DNA of 64,000 nucleotides from NCBI GenBank assembly GCA_023238725.1, contig CM041533.1, positions 26,873,068 through 26,937,067 of the forward strand, given 5' to 3'. This document shows positions 34,214 through 47,341 of this stretch, piece after piece (the first letter of the stretch is position 1; every line of letters starts with the position of its first letter). This DNA comes from Scortum barcoo. Lineage: Eukaryota > Chordata > Actinopteri > Centrarchiformes > Terapontidae. The notes under the pieces were generated by a model. It ran no database searches. It was not told the DNA's origin and saw nothing but the letters and a program-made list of their open reading frames with translations. A program made the position numbers and the translations under genes.

Positions 34214-35455
34214 AGTAAAGATTTCTCCATTTAGACTACTTGAAATCTATATATTTAGTTTCTGATCATCTTTTTTATGTTGAGGTGACTCCAGTACTCA
34301 TGCTGTTGTGAACATAGTGCAAAGACCAAAATGTTATTTTCAAACCATGAAAAGGAATTTTTTTGACATCAAATTGACAGTTAAAGAAGGGTGAGATACA
34401 ATTGCCACTAATAGAAGTGTGTAGGTGCAGATTTCTATAAAATAACTAGTAATGTGTCTGTCTATCCCCCTGTGTGCAGCTCTGCTGCTCTTATTGCATT
34501 ACACATGTGAAAGAGCAGGAGTGTGTCTGCAATCCATCCTCAATTGGTTCACATCTGTTGACTTTGGAAATGGCTGATCTTAAATCTGATAGCCATTTGG
34601 AGAGTGTGTGTGTGTGTGGGTTGGTATATTGCCAACGGGGTGAAACAGCAGGGATAGAGAGCCCCTAGAGAGGAAGAAAGACCACTTAGTTAGCCTGCAG
34701 GGGATGCTGGATGTGTGTGTGTGTGTGTGTGGCAACTGTTTTAAGGCTTTCTGCAGTTTAGCCATCCGTCTGTTGCCTTGTATATGACCTCAGGGCTTGG
34801 CTTCTCAAATAGACAGTTTCATCAAACAGCCAGTGGGAATTGGGTTTGGACCATCACCCCTCTTATCTGAAAGCCTCATAAGTTTAAGGTTGACATAGCT
34901 GTGTGGTTAGTTTCATCATTCTGTGACTTGTCAAAGCTGCTTGGAAAAAATTATATGTTTTCACAAATACTCAAGCTGATTTATACATGGAAATAGTTTT
35001 ATGCCTTGCTGGCTGTTTGCATAGATAAAATGTTTTCATATATCTATACATAACATAAATGATAGGTAGCAGGACAGTGATTTTTTTTCTGGCTCTGTGG
35101 ATTTGGCTTTAAAGGATAAACCTTATGATATTCTATACTTTCTTCTAAATGCCAACATAAAGTTAATCTCATAAAAAGATCAAAACCCGTATTCCTCTGG
35201 GCCATAGAGCTCTATTGTTGTCCAAAATATTAAAAATGAAAACAGCATAGCGGGAGTTCAATAACAAGATAATATTAAAAAGATATATATAATGTAATTT
35301 ACACATTAACATCTTGCTGGTAAGCAGACTCAGTTGATGCAGTTGAAAATTTATCACAGTATCACACATAGCAAATATAGATATCGCACCATTTATTATA
35401 CATTGATACTGGATGTAAGTGGATTAGTCAGTTTTGGTGTGTGTAGTCTACTAGG
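34214..35455. other. Non-coding host DNA
   Basis: Contains (TG)n runs at 34602-34618 and 34710-34730. No gene is recognised. Confidence 0.6.
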
Positions 35456-35508
35456 AGCAGTGTTTACCTGTCACCTGGTAAACACTGCTGCTGTCACCTG
35501 ACAGCAGC
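35456..35508. repeat. Two adjacent perfect hairpins
   Basis: AGCAGTGTTTACC (35456-35468) pairs with GGTAAACACTGCT (35477-35489) across an 8-nt loop TGTCACCT. It overlaps a second hairpin in which GCTGCTGTCA (35487-35496) pairs with TGACAGCAGC (35499-35508) across 2 nt. Both contain TGTCACCTG at the centre. Confidence 0.85.
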
Positions 35509-35533
35509 TTGGGCGAAAGATCAGCACTATATA

Positions 35534-35870
35534 TTCTTCACACACTGCAGATTTAGCAGCCTGAAGGAGCTGCCCAGGGCTGTCAGAGTGTCCTGCAAGG
35601 GGTGGGGCATGTTGTTCGTCAAGGACAATAGATTAGCCATCATTGTCTTTTCTCCTACCACCTCCACTGAGTCAAAGGAGGCATCCCAGGAAAGAGCTGG
35701 TCTTCTTAACCAGACTTCTTCTTGTCAGCAGTCGAGATGCAGCAGACCACTCCACTGAAGATGACTCATGGCTCATGCCACTGCAGTCAAAAAAGGTCTT
35801 CAGGAGTGCCCTCTGCACTCCAAAGGACCTGAGTCTCCTCAGCAGATAGAGCCTGCTCTCAGTGAGTCAC
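35534..35870 (-). pseudogene. LINE RT C-terminal remnant, antisense
   Basis: The reverse strand reads LLRRLRSFGVQRALLKTF, then a broken middle, then a segment with ANLLSLTNNMPHPLQDTL. These are the post-palm and C-terminal motifs of an L2/Rex-type fish LINE (L-Y-x-L-R-x-L-x-S-F-G-V-x-x-x-L-L, then H-P-L-Q-D-T). Several frames are used, so it is an old copy. The plus-strand ORF at 35643-35849 is its shadow. Confidence 0.7.
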
Positions 35871-35876
35871 ACTGTT

Positions 35877-35975
35877 TCACTGTAGTTTATATACTTATGT
35901 AGTTTATTTACCCCAGATACTTACTAGAGCATTAAACTGCGTATTAATCCACCACTAAAAATAGTCTAGCACTAC
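35877..35975 (+). repeat. Dispersed repeat family X, copy 2 of 3
   Basis: CACTGTAGTTTA, GTTTATTT, GATACTTACTAGAGCATTA and TATTAATCCACCACTAAAAA occur in order, collinear with 2571-2655 and 61085-61185. Confidence 0.5.
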
Positions 35976-36654
35976 TTCCTAGACAAGATGGAGAACATAG
36001 TGATCAAAACATAATGAAAATGATTAGACTTACATCGGTTAAGTCACTTTAAACGCAACCTCAAATAAAACTGGATGGATGTTTAAATTGGTAATAGCTT
36101 GCTAATATATTAGCTATAACACATTATTGAGGTCATACTTCGTCAAATGTGGGTGATTTTCATCTTGTTGTAGAGTTGTGTCCCATGGCACAACAAACAA
36201 GATAAACTTTAAATGAGGTCATGATATTTTAGATTTGGTGTTCAAATATGGTCAGCGGCTGTCCAGAGTCTCTGGGCCACAAACATCTGCACACTGCTGG
36301 TGTCTTCTCTGGTGATGCTTTATCAGGTTTATTTGCAGCAAGCTTTAATGTTGTTTTGAGGTTTTTCTGTCCTCAGTGTGGTCTCCAGAAAGGAAGCACA
36401 AGCTCTGTTAGATTTACAACATATGCCTAGGTTGTCCAGCTGGGAATTTACATTTAGATATCATTGTAACATCTTAAGTTAAAAAGTTTAAAGGTTTTGT
36501 GATCTTTTTTTGCATGTCTTCAACCACTTTCATGGTCATAAAGTTAAAACCCTAAAACCCGGGAAGATTGTTCATGTCCTTGCAATATGAAGACTTCTGG
36601 TTGTCTGTGGATGACATTATCAACATTATCCGGGTTTCAAACTAACACAAGCAG
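35976..36654. other. Non-coding host DNA
   Basis: No recognisable gene; only short unsupported ORFs. Confidence 0.5.
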
Positions 36655-36882
36655 TTCTCTCCATGTCAAAGATTGCAGGCGTGGGTGTACAGTGTGAACA
36701 AAAGGGAGCTGAGCACACAGCCCTGAGGGTTTCCGGTATTCAGCGCTAGAGTGGAGGAGGTGTAACTGCAAATGCAAACTGCTTGTGGTCTAGGGTTTAT
36801 GAGGAAGTCCATTTGCAGAGTGTGGTACCCCAAGGATTAGTTTCATGTGGGAAATTGTGTTGAATTCTGATCTGAAACCAAC

Positions 36883-36900
36883 AAAAAGTGTTCTGATATT
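36883..36900. repeat. SINE target-site duplication, upstream copy
   Basis: AAAAAGTGTTCTGATATT. The same 18 bases with one change (GTG to GCG) recur at 37103-37120. Confidence 0.8.
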
Positions 36901-37102
36901 AGGGTGCACAGGTAGTCGGTAGAGTGCGCGCGTCCATGTATGAGGCCATGGGCCTGACCGCAACGGACCCCGGTTCGATTCCCACCTGGGGCCTTTTGCT
37001 GCATGTCTTCCCCCCTCTCTCTCCCTCCTTTCCTGTCACTCTTCAGCTGTTCTATGTACAATACAAAGGCTAGAAAAGCCCAAAAAATTATTTAAAAAAA
37101 AA
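36901..37102 (+). mobile_element. tRNA-derived SINE
   Basis: It has an A-box-like segment (GTAGTCGGTAGAGTGCGCG) and a B-box GGTTCGATTCC about 55 bp later. A body of pyrimidine-rich unrelated sequence (GCATGTCTTCCCCCCTCTCT) follows, and it ends in AAAAAATTATTTAAAAAAA with a poly(A) tail. It is flanked by 18-bp near-perfect duplications. This is LINE-mediated retroposition into the older LINE copy. It is not a functional tRNA gene, since the acceptor-stem pairing is absent. Confidence 0.85.
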
Positions 37103-37120
37103 AAAAAGCGTTCTGATATT
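37103..37120. repeat. SINE target-site duplication, downstream copy
   Basis: AAAAAGCGTTCTGATATT, matching 36883-36900 at 17 of 18 positions. Confidence 0.8.
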
Positions 37121-37235
37121 GGTGTTATTTTCAGGTGTGTAAAGGCTAAGAGGGGAACAGAGATGCCATCCTCTGTGAATCTGTTGGATCTGAATACAAA
37201 CTTGTGAAGGTTTGGTGGTGTCTCTGTTGTGCTGG

Positions 37236-40200
37236 TATGTATTGACCCATGTATGTTGATCCGTTACATTTGACAAAAAACAGCCTTGCCTCTGAATTTG
37301 GAGTGGTGTGTGTACACACACACACACACACAAACACACATTTTTAAAACCCCGGATGCAAATAATAATTAAAGGAATGAATAATATAAAGGATCAGATG
37401 AACAAGCATTAATGCAAAACATTAGGTTAGAGAAAGGACATAAGGATACCTCAGGTTTAACTTCAAATAAATGAGTCTAGTGTTAAAACAGGCCTGATTC
37501 ATAATAATCAATAATCAATAATAAAAGTAAAAAAAACTGCTTGTCTGGGGTGTGTCCACTAACTATAACAAAAAGCAGTCTGACTGTACATTAACATTAC
37601 AGAATAACTTGTTATCAGCAACACTCCTGTTCAGACATGAAACTGATCTGATGTTTAAATATTAATATCATGGACTAATGTTGTTGTGTTTGTGTGTGTG
37701 TATGTGTGTGTCTAAGGTTACTGATCTGTGTATCTAAGGTTACGATCTGGATTTTATCACGAATCAATACTAAGGAGATAGTGGTTGGTTTTGCTCTCAT
37801 GTTTATCCGTATAGAGATTCATCACTCTAAAGGATGATTCATCCAATACTCTCTTCTCAGCTTCCACTGTACACAGGAAAGACATGTGGGGATGAGCTTT
37901 CATGTAATATGCTTCTATCATTGCTTTTTCTCTAGTATTCTCAATGGTGGGAAGAAAAATTATTTGAATTCAATTCTTTAGGGCATCAAACAGTAGTACT
38001 ATTTGTAGCCAATGACAATTTGTGCTAAAAACTGACACCAGATTGAATGTTTCAGACCGAAGTGGATAAATGACACACTGTATGTCTGCAAATTGCATGT
38101 TTGTGCCATGTCTTTGCTGTAATGGCATAGCTGATTTGTTCAGTCAATTCAGTTGCTCGACCTTTTATTTGATGCAGGAGGGAGATGACAAATCCTCTCA
38201 CATCCTCTCTGTTCAACACGCAGAAGTGATTCAAGTGATTCACATTTAAAGAAAAATCCCCTTCATAAATCCCATTTTATCTACACGCGATATACAGTAT
38301 TCAAGATTGTTATGCATCATTCTCTTTGTTGACATTTTACTACATACAGCCAGGGGCGCTGCACAGAAGTCTGCACAGAAGTCTCCTCTTACAGCATCTC
38401 GTCCTCAAACATGTACCTACAACACACACATCTGTAGTGGTTACTGGGGTACTCAGCAATGAACTGATAATGGGATATACTTTCAATTTTATACAAAGAT
38501 TTCTAAGAATACTTTCCTACAGATTCCTTTCTCTCTCCTGGTGATGAGGTGTGATCTTGGTAACCAATTTTCATCATTGCAATTACTGATTAATGAAACC
38601 TTTAAATTGTTGTCTGAACTGCTGAGCAAACTGAATGCATTAATACTTAAGGTTATTTTTTAGTTTGAGTAAAATCTAACTCCAGTACTGGTAAATAGTG
38701 GAGAATGTTGGTTATGGAGTCATGTACATGTAGCAGTAATGATGAATAAATGAGGAAGAAAACACTACTTGTTCACCATAATGTACTGTTTGAACAGATG
38801 AATTGTGCATAAACCACTATCACAAACTACAACAAATACGCCGCTACCGTGTATGAAGACATGAGCTTAAACGAGATTGACAAGCTGGTAAAGAAGAGGA
38901 AGAAGAAGTTAAGAAGTTAAAGAACATGTGTGACATGTGTAGTCATTTTAAATACTTTTGTCAGTCAAAATTCAGATTACATATGTCATGTGAAGTGGTC
39001 AATGTGGAAACTTGCTTGTATGCTAACATCTAAACAGCCATAACTCCAGAGTAATGGTTATGCTTGGAGTGATGTGTGGAATTTTACATGTTATGCTATT
39101 TGTTCAGCAGGTGTGAGGGACTCTTCTGTAACCTTTTTTAGAAATTTTACAGAGAAGAATATGTCTTGCTGTGAAAAAAAAAACCCATCTCACTCCGAAG
39201 GTCTTTTTTCTGCTTTAATCTCTGAAATGGGTGTGTTACAGAAGTGTATCTATAGACAGATGAGAAATACCTCAAGAAATGAATGGAGGAACACAACAAA
39301 TGCAGGCGCTCCCACAGTGGTACAAGGAGTCACCGATTTCATAAGGATTTGTTTGATTAAGATGAAAATGATCTATGTTCTTTCTTGCATGTTGGACGAC
39401 CAAGAATCTATAAAGCTTTATTATGTTTTGATCCTTCATGCTTGTCACATAATTGCAGTGCAGAGTCAAACAGACATTAACAGACAAGAACAAGAAATTA
39501 AAATAAATCAAATTTTCCATTTTCATATGCTCCTCTTGTTGTAATTGTAATTCCTGAAGCCTAGCAGAACATCCCTCAAGTCAAGTGGATATTGTTCAGA
39601 TGTCGCACATTCATAAATAAATATCCACATAACCCTGCAATGAAAAGCTTATCTTGCACATTCTCAGTGAGTGAATGCTGGAACTTTGATCTTTATCTCT
39701 GCATGGCTGAACAGTCTGGTGCCATGATAACTGATGTTTTTATAGCTGAATTGCTTCTTCTCACCTGGCATTAATAAAAAAATCAAAAATAAAAAGACAA
39801 ATCAAATGGAAACTCCACTGATTCTGTCTTAGAAAGTGTATGTTTCTCCAGTTTTTCATTGCTGTTTATGGCGATCTGTGGTAAACAACAATGACATGAA
39901 ATCTGTTGACCTGTCTCACTTCTAATTACTTATTATCTAAAAGTAGTACCACAAAGTTTTGAATATTTCTGTCATAAGTTAGTAAGTACATCAGATTTCC
40001 TACTTCATACTCGCACTTGAAATATTCCTTCAGGAAGCTCTCTTCCTGGCACCAGTTTAGGAGGAAATTCAACAGATTTTCTTTTTGATTTAATTTCCCT
40101 CTCCAACTACAGGGGTTGCGATTAAGCTGTTCCTTTTGCTGTCTAAATTCTCCCTTTTCCCCTCTGTTCTTTTACTGTGTCTGCTCTCTTAGAATTTATG

Positions 40201-42169
40201 CGTCGCTATGATTCCACTCCCATTTATGCGTCTATTTCTCCCTCCTTTCCTCCTCTCCTATTTCTTTCGATCTTGAATCCATGCTCCCTCACTTTTGTCG
40301 TTTTCTGCGTCTCTGTCTCCCTTCTGACTCTCATACTTTTACTGCCTCTGAACATTTGACATAAAGAAACTGGAAAATGACAGTAACAGCTTGTTTTGCA
40401 GGATGATATACTGAGCAAACTACACCTGTAACAAGCTGTCATACTGTTTTATTAGCATCAGCTTACATGATTCAACAATGCAGATTGTGAAAACACAGCT
40501 ACACATCAGGGCTGAAACTTATTGTGTGATCTATAATTCAACAGGTCATTATTTGATGCAGCACGTATAAAGCTGCAACATTAATATATGACTCTGGTGA
40601 ATGGTTTAAAAAAAGGGCCTTCTTTCTACACATCTGCACCCAGGGCAACTTTAATTTATTCTTCATTTTGTTCCCCATTAGCTTCCACAAAGTGGTCCTC
40701 TACAGGGCCACATAAAACAATTACAATAAAAAAAATAATTTAATATATCATGGTGTAATAAAACAGCAAAGGCAAAACAAGCCAAATATGATGATGAGAA
40801 AATAAATGAAATGACAGTACACATGAAACAGTAAATAATATTAACCTACAATGAAACCAAAAAGAAAATAAAACAAATGTTCCAAAAAAAGCAATAACCA
40901 CCATAACACTGTGTGAAATGCATCAACCTGTTGTTTTAGTGCCTTTAGAGAGACAAACTACTTTTTGTTGGTGTTGGTGAGGCGCACAAACAGAAGATGT
41001 TTTATAGAGTCTATAAAACAGCTCTCATTATACAATGTGTTTGAGGGATGAACAGCACCAGATAACAGATACCATGAGAAATAAAAACATACATTAGTCT
41101 TTTAGGCTAGGGTTGAGCTGGCTTTTTTTTTCAGATGTTCCTCTGCAACATTTAGCAGAAGTGACCAAATATTCAAGAAATGTAATTTCTTGACATCACA
41201 ATATCCCTCCCATCATGGAAACCATGTGATCAACCAAATAAAACCAAAACAATAAATGTGTTCTTACTGACCTGCTGTCAGAACAAAAACAAACATTGAA
41301 AACCAATGAAAAACACTGGTGACGAAACATTACATTTGAGCTTGGCAATGAGAATACTGAGGCCAGTGACATCAAAAGCCACAGCACAGTTCCAACTAGT
41401 TTCCTGTCATCTATATTAACCATTAATCAGTAATGTACTAATGCAGTGCTGTAGAGCGCTCTAGTCTAACAGCAGTCTGTGCTACTGTAATAAGTGCATT
41501 TCTACTAAAATAATTTAACATTTGATTAAAAATCATCTTCTAAAGTATTTTACTCAACACAAGGAACATATCATTGTTCTACAAATTGAGACAGTAAAAA
41601 CTCCTTCTCCTTCTTTGGATAAAGGGATGACTTTAGACTTATTCCATAAGTAAGTGCACACAACCATGGTGAAGATAGTGCATGTGGATGTGGTGACCAG
41701 AGGGCTCTCAAGCTTTGCTTTCTTTTTATTTTTATTTGTTATATTCTCACCATTTATTTATATTTCACCTTGTTTCTTGTTGTTACTGAAGCACGTTTGA
41801 ACATAACATCATCCAGAAGAACCACATCTATCATGAGAAATATATATCATCATCATTAACATCATACATCAGCAAATGTGTAGATGATGGGGTGATCACT
41901 GTAAAATGCAATTATTCCCAACTAGGTTGCCTAGATGAATAGAAAAGTAAAAAAAACTTCTTTAAGGTTAGGGAAAGATTGTTATATTGTTAGTGTTCAT
42001 TTAAAAAAAAGTAATGGGACACACATCCAAACTCCTACATGAAAGTCAGACATACTACATGACCATTCATCACTCATCTACTTATTTTCTTACTTGTTAT
42101 TTATGGCCCACTAATTCCTGTATTACCACTGAACATAGGCACTGGATGTAACTTGCAAGTTGTGGATTC
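37236..42169. other. Non-coding host DNA
   Basis: Contains a (CA)n run at 37314-37341, a TG patch at 37684-37712 and AT-rich sequence. The longest ORF (39074-39544, 156 codons) shows no domain, no signal and no splice-site support. No gene is recognised. Confidence 0.5.
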
Positions 42170-42174
42170 ATCCA

Positions 42175-42690
42175 TTATGGATGCAACTTTGAGGAATAAT
42201 GCACTGATTGGATGGGAAGATACATAATGGCTGCACCATGTGCAGTAAAGGGACACACACAGTTGACCTCATCCTTCCCAGCAGCACTGGTTCTGACAGG
42301 GCATCTCAACAAGTTAATCAAAGATAAAAGGTGATGTAGACCTGGACGCAGGTGAGATTGAGACGTAGGTGAGCTCAAAACAATTAAAGCGATTAGAGAA
42401 TCAAGATCAAACAGCACCTCAGGGGAGGCACACTCATCTTTTGTAAGATCAGACGCGCCATAGAGACAGGCATCAAAGAACAAAGTAAGATTCAACTCAC
42501 TCTACAGGAAATCAACAGAGGAAATAAGTTAAACAGCATCCACACTTCCTTTCTTGCCATCATCTTCATCTCTGATAAAAATTCTTCAACATTCAGTTGG
42601 TTCTCAAATTCCACACACTCCTGAACTTGACCAGCAGAGTAAGGTACAAGCACCATGAAAGCACGCAGAGATGCTGCCATGTTGGTCTTT
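42175..42690 (-). pseudogene. Unidentified coding-like remnant
   Basis: Two minus frames abut. One (42680-42492) has MAASLRAFMVLVPYSAGQVQ, then VEFENQLNVEEFLSEMK. The other (42495-42175) has ELNLTLFFDACLYGASDLTK-type text and then SPEVLFDLDSLIALIVLSSP. The composition is less AT-rich and more protein-like than the surroundings, and the frames look like one broken ORF. I suspect a retroelement or transposon-borne gene but cannot name it. Confidence 0.3.
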
Positions 42691-45600
42691 ATCTATACTA
42701 TTGAAGACCTGTAATGTTTTTGTCAGAGAATGTTCACCCTGTTTTTTGTGCTTAGCTTCTCTAACAGCCTACTGCTACCAGAATCCAGACCTGCAAATCA
42801 TAAGATCTAAAAGTTTGAAACCAAAATCAGCAGAGCACCTTCCTCCTGCAGTATGAAAGCTGTGAGCTTTTGGGAGCCTTCATCCCCCACAAGCTGTGAA
42901 GAGTGGCCTTTAGTTCACTGTGTGGATCTCCAGCAAAGCTCAAATCTCACTATGTAGTATAATTATAGAATATTTGTCCTAGGTCTGCACAAAAGCTGCT
43001 TCCTTAAACTTCTCACTGGCAGTCACATGAGCTCCTCACAAAAATGCTGTGCAAGCCTGAGGCCCAAAAGCACTGTATGTATAGTATATGTATGTAAATT
43101 TAAGTCCATTTACTGCTTAGTGGATGAAGATCAGAACTGTAAAAAAGGGATTATGTTTAGGTTGTTAATTAATCGTAATGCAGGCTGGTCATTCTACCAT
43201 GCCTGGTAAATATTTTAGATGACTGCGAGCACCTGTTTCTGCCAGAGAAAAAAACGTTTTTTAATTATTCTCTGCAACTTAATGAACATATATACCTCAC
43301 TAACTGGAGCAGAAAAAGGCAAGATAGAAATGAAAAAAGTGAGAAAAGTAAAAGTGAGAAAGTAAAACAGTAAATTAGAAAACTAAACTTCCCTACTTAC
43401 TTCTTGGAATGCAGTAAATATAACAGGTTAAATGTTGTGAAGGGAGATATTCATTCTCCTATCCAACTTTCTGAGTCCAAGGGTTTATAGGCTACCATTT
43501 ATGAATACAGATCAGCCTTGATTGCTGGTGTTCCTTGTCTCAGTGGGGTGTCATGGCTACCCAGGAACAAAGGGATTAATGTTAATTGAAGAAGAAGCAA
43601 AATGAAATTTGACACAGAACAAAATGTGAGTTGAAATGCCTGAGGGTGGGTTTTTGGTCATGCTCCATAATGCATAGTCTACGGTGTGTTGTTCATTATG
43701 AAAAGACATTTGTGCATGTATAGCTTTTAGCACTTCTTTTTCACAACTCCTAAATGTTTTGACCAATTATTTTTTCAAATGAAAGGTTAGATATTTTTCT
43801 ATAAATTCACAATTAAGTTCTTGTACATCCATTCTCTGGAGACAAATCTATCGTCTAAGACTTTCATGTAGGAGACCATTGTACTGGCTGATTCATTTTG
43901 AGGGATAACGCAGGTTATGTTTTTATCAACATGACAACGAAATGGTCGCATTGAGCAAACTGGATGTGCATACTGTCTGTGCTAATATAAAACGTTTCTA
44001 TTTACCACATCATTGTCGAGTTCATTTGATTTCTGGGAATATCTGATTTCATGGTTATACTGGTTACACTGAAAGGAAGAATAAAAAGGTGAGGGAAAGC
44101 TAAAAGAAATCAAGAAATGGGACATCAACAGCACTTTCTAAGCTTAACTGAATAACTTGATCTCCTCCCTAAATAACATATAATGTGTCTTATTTGCAAG
44201 ACTGCAGCACATTTAAAGGTCTTGTATTTCACCCATATTTTTATACTGACTTCCAATCAAATTCTGAATTAGACTGCAGATCCCTAATATTATATTTAGA
44301 GCTGTGACAGATCAGGCTTCAACTTATGCCTTTCAGACTACAGCATAAGAGCTGGTTAATGGTCTGATCCAACAGATATGGTGCTCCCAATAACTGCTTT
44401 ATCCTTTAAACTCACAATGTGTTCTGTTAACCCATGGCACAAGTGTATCTACAGATCACAAAAAGACATCAAAATATGATTGGTTAGGCTCCAGTGTGTA
44501 GTCTGACACACCAACAACAAGAATTAATGATAATGATTGCCTAAACTGACAAGGTTATTATCTTGAAATATATTGTGCCTGATTACATTGCTGAATTACT
44601 ACTACTCTTAAGTTCTAACCCACTAAAGATGTTAAACTATGACTTTTAACTTTAGAACTTTGAATCTCGCTTCTAACTGACTAGATTGGTACACACAGAA
44701 CATATATTGGTGTGCTGTAACAGAGTGAACTACCCAGTGGAGAAGTGCCTTACTTAATTTGAGCCTAGAGTTGAGACTGATTGGCCGGTCAGTTGGTTAG
44801 CTAACCTCTTTGGTCCAGACTGCAATATGTCAACCAACTTTGGATGTATTGCCACATACATCCATAATGTATACATCCAAATTTATAATTCTGTTATAAA
44901 ATCTTACTCTCTGCTGACCAAAGTCTATTTTCTTTTTTTGAATGTTACTAAATGTTACTATTGTGTAGTATGAACATTGTGTTGTCAGGAGTTAAATCAC
45001 TGTCCTTGAGTTTTCCTTTTCTATTCAACACACAAACTTTCTCCATGTTTTCCTCTGCCCTTGAATACATGTATACTTACATTCAAACTCTTGTGCTCAA
45101 TACCTCAAACTCGACCTCTCTAGGATTTCAGCCTCTGCATATTTCATAATCCTTGTTTATGGGGTGCTGCTCTACTGCTTTCTGGCTTGGTGTTTTTTGT
45201 TGTAATTCATTCTGTTTGAGTTGACTTGTTATTTCTATCTATTGCAATTGCCTTTTTTCCTGTTGTGTGATGTTAAATAAGCCTTCTTTGGTTGACTAAC
45301 AATCCAGATTTGTAGCATTTACTGATGCTAATGCATTTAGTTAGACGTTGCTTTTTCTTGCTTTACTTTGACGCCAAACAAAGCATTACTATTTCAGATG
45401 TTTCTTTGCTCAGAGTCCAAACTTTAGCCAAAAAAAAAAAGATGAATTAATCATCCAGCTGCAGGGTTCAAAGGCCACATAGGGTTATAATGAAATAATA
45501 AAGCACCGCTCACAAGAAACATCCCTGTTTAGTTTTGTAGACCACCAGGCACTGAGATCAAATAGCTCCTTTGCCCTGGTCATAGTATTTGATCTGAATC

Positions 45601-47341
45601 ACGTGTATGGTCACAAAAACACATGCACATACACACACCTCCACACACAGTGTAACTGAATAGGAAGTGGGTCTTTTGACAATCAGCTGTCAATTATTGT
45701 GCAGCAGGAAAAAAGTGAATGATGTTACCCTGCGATTTACTGCCCTCTCTGAGGGTAGGCAGGATGGTTGCTAGGCTTTAATACTGTGAAGCTGTGATTA
45801 CAGAGTTTTACTTTGGCAGCTATGGTGTTTCCTTCCTATTTGTAATATATACTGTATTTATAAGGTACATTGACGGTACATTATGGTTATCAACCTCCAT
45901 TCTACAGCAAAGGTTTGCTTCACAGTCAGATAGCTGCTGTTTCTTTATGTCCTGCAAACAAAGAACTTGTGATTACAAATGAGTAATTAGAACATTTCAG
46001 AACCTGTACCCACTGACAAATCATCTCAGCACAAGTGGAAAAGGGAGATAAAGTGCTGCCTTTAGTTACGTCTCATTCATCATAAAAGCATCTGCCACCT
46101 GTAGTGACTTTTTATTACTAGCAATTACTTGCATGAGTGACCAATGAGCAGTGTTTGGAGAATATGAAAGAACAATTAGAAGGTGAAATATGCTATAGCA
46201 ATGACTTGAGAAGAGCCTCCATTCAAACCTACAGGCACAGAGATACTAAGATTTTGCCATCACACAAAGGAGGAGTATCACTTGTGAGTGAGTAAAATGA
46301 TTAAGTCAAACCAACACTTCTCCGAGCCAGACTTGTTTAGCTGGGTCTTCTTTATCATAGGTCACTGAGATCAAGTCATTTGCAGTGAAAAAGTAAAATC
46401 TGTGGTCTAAAGCTAAAGAATGTTACACAGAACACAGAAAACCTGTCAACTAAAACATTTTAAATTTGACAGACAAATGCTTCTACCAGCAAGTCAAAAT
46501 GTAGTAAAATTAAGTCAAATGTGAAATGTACAAATCAATACTGCACCATAGAGTGAACTTACAGTTCAACAGCTGATGACTAAATGTTACCACCGAAGGC
46601 ATTTTAGAAGCAGCAGTTCAAGAATGATGTAATGAAAATCCTACATGCTCTTAAACACACATGAAAACTGTTGACCTTGTGGTGAGCTTGAAAGTACAGT
46701 ACTTAGCTGAACGTATTTAAAAGACTTTTGGTTGAGAAGAGTTGTTCTCTTCTCTTCATTGGACCAAAGTTTAGCCTGTATTTGCCCCAGAAAATGAGAA
46801 AAACTAACATCCCACTCAGAATCTTTGATCAGCCAACAAGACACGTATTCAAACTCCGATGTAATTCATTTACACTGAAAGACATTATGCCTGAAAAGTT
46901 ATCTCATCCATAAATACAATAAATATGTAATATTTAGTAATACTTTAGTATTGAGACATTAGTAATGACACCTGAATGAACTGAAACAGTAATTTGTTTT
47001 TAAGCCACCCTGCTGACATGGCTGAAGGCATGAGACTGGATGAGACCAATGAAAATATGAAGACAACTAGCAGACAGATTGTCATGACATTCATCCCAGT
47101 CTCCAGAGGATGAATCCTACTGACTTTTCCTCCAGAGTCACTATGTGTTTGGTAGTTTGGGTTGTGTGGGAAAATGTCATTAACATCTCAAATGGTTTGA
47201 TACTTTGGTCCAGAGTAAAATGTCTCAACGTCTACTGGACGGACATTCATTTTACCCAGAGGACAAACTTTGGGGAACCCCTGTCTTTTTATCCCGTCAG
47301 TAAAATTTTCAATTTGTCCTATACTCAGCTAAGTGATTAAA
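42691..47341. other. Non-coding host DNA
   Basis: No recognised gene. The 44190-44480 stretch faintly resembles a decayed LINE RT on the plus strand (RTAAHLK...TSNQ-type text), too weak to call. The remaining ORFs are short and unsupported. Confidence 0.5.

Larger units (their letters stand above)
36655..37235 (-). pseudogene. LINE reverse transcriptase palm region, antisense, split by a SINE
   Basis: Reading the minus strand from 37235, FVYRSNRFTEDGIS corresponds to the F-A-Y-R-x-N-R-S-T-x-D-A-I finger motif. After the SINE, VGFRSEFNTIS matches the D-F-S-S-A-F-N-T-I palm motif and TGNPQGCVLSSLLFTLYTHA matches the canonical T-G-x-P-Q-G-x-V-L-S-P-L-L-F motif of L2/CR1/Rex RTs. The catalytic Asp of the palm start is lost and several frames are used. 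The SINE insertion at 36901-37102 separates two halves that are otherwise contiguous. Confidence 0.8.

Noticed and set aside
36915..36985. tRNA-like gene with A and B boxes
   Set aside because: It is the head of a SINE with a poly(A) tail and target duplications; the acceptor stem does not pair.
39074..39544. 156-codon plus-strand ORF, long for AT-rich DNA
   Set aside because: There are no recognisable motifs, no splice or promoter support, and an overlapping ORF of similar quality on the other strand.
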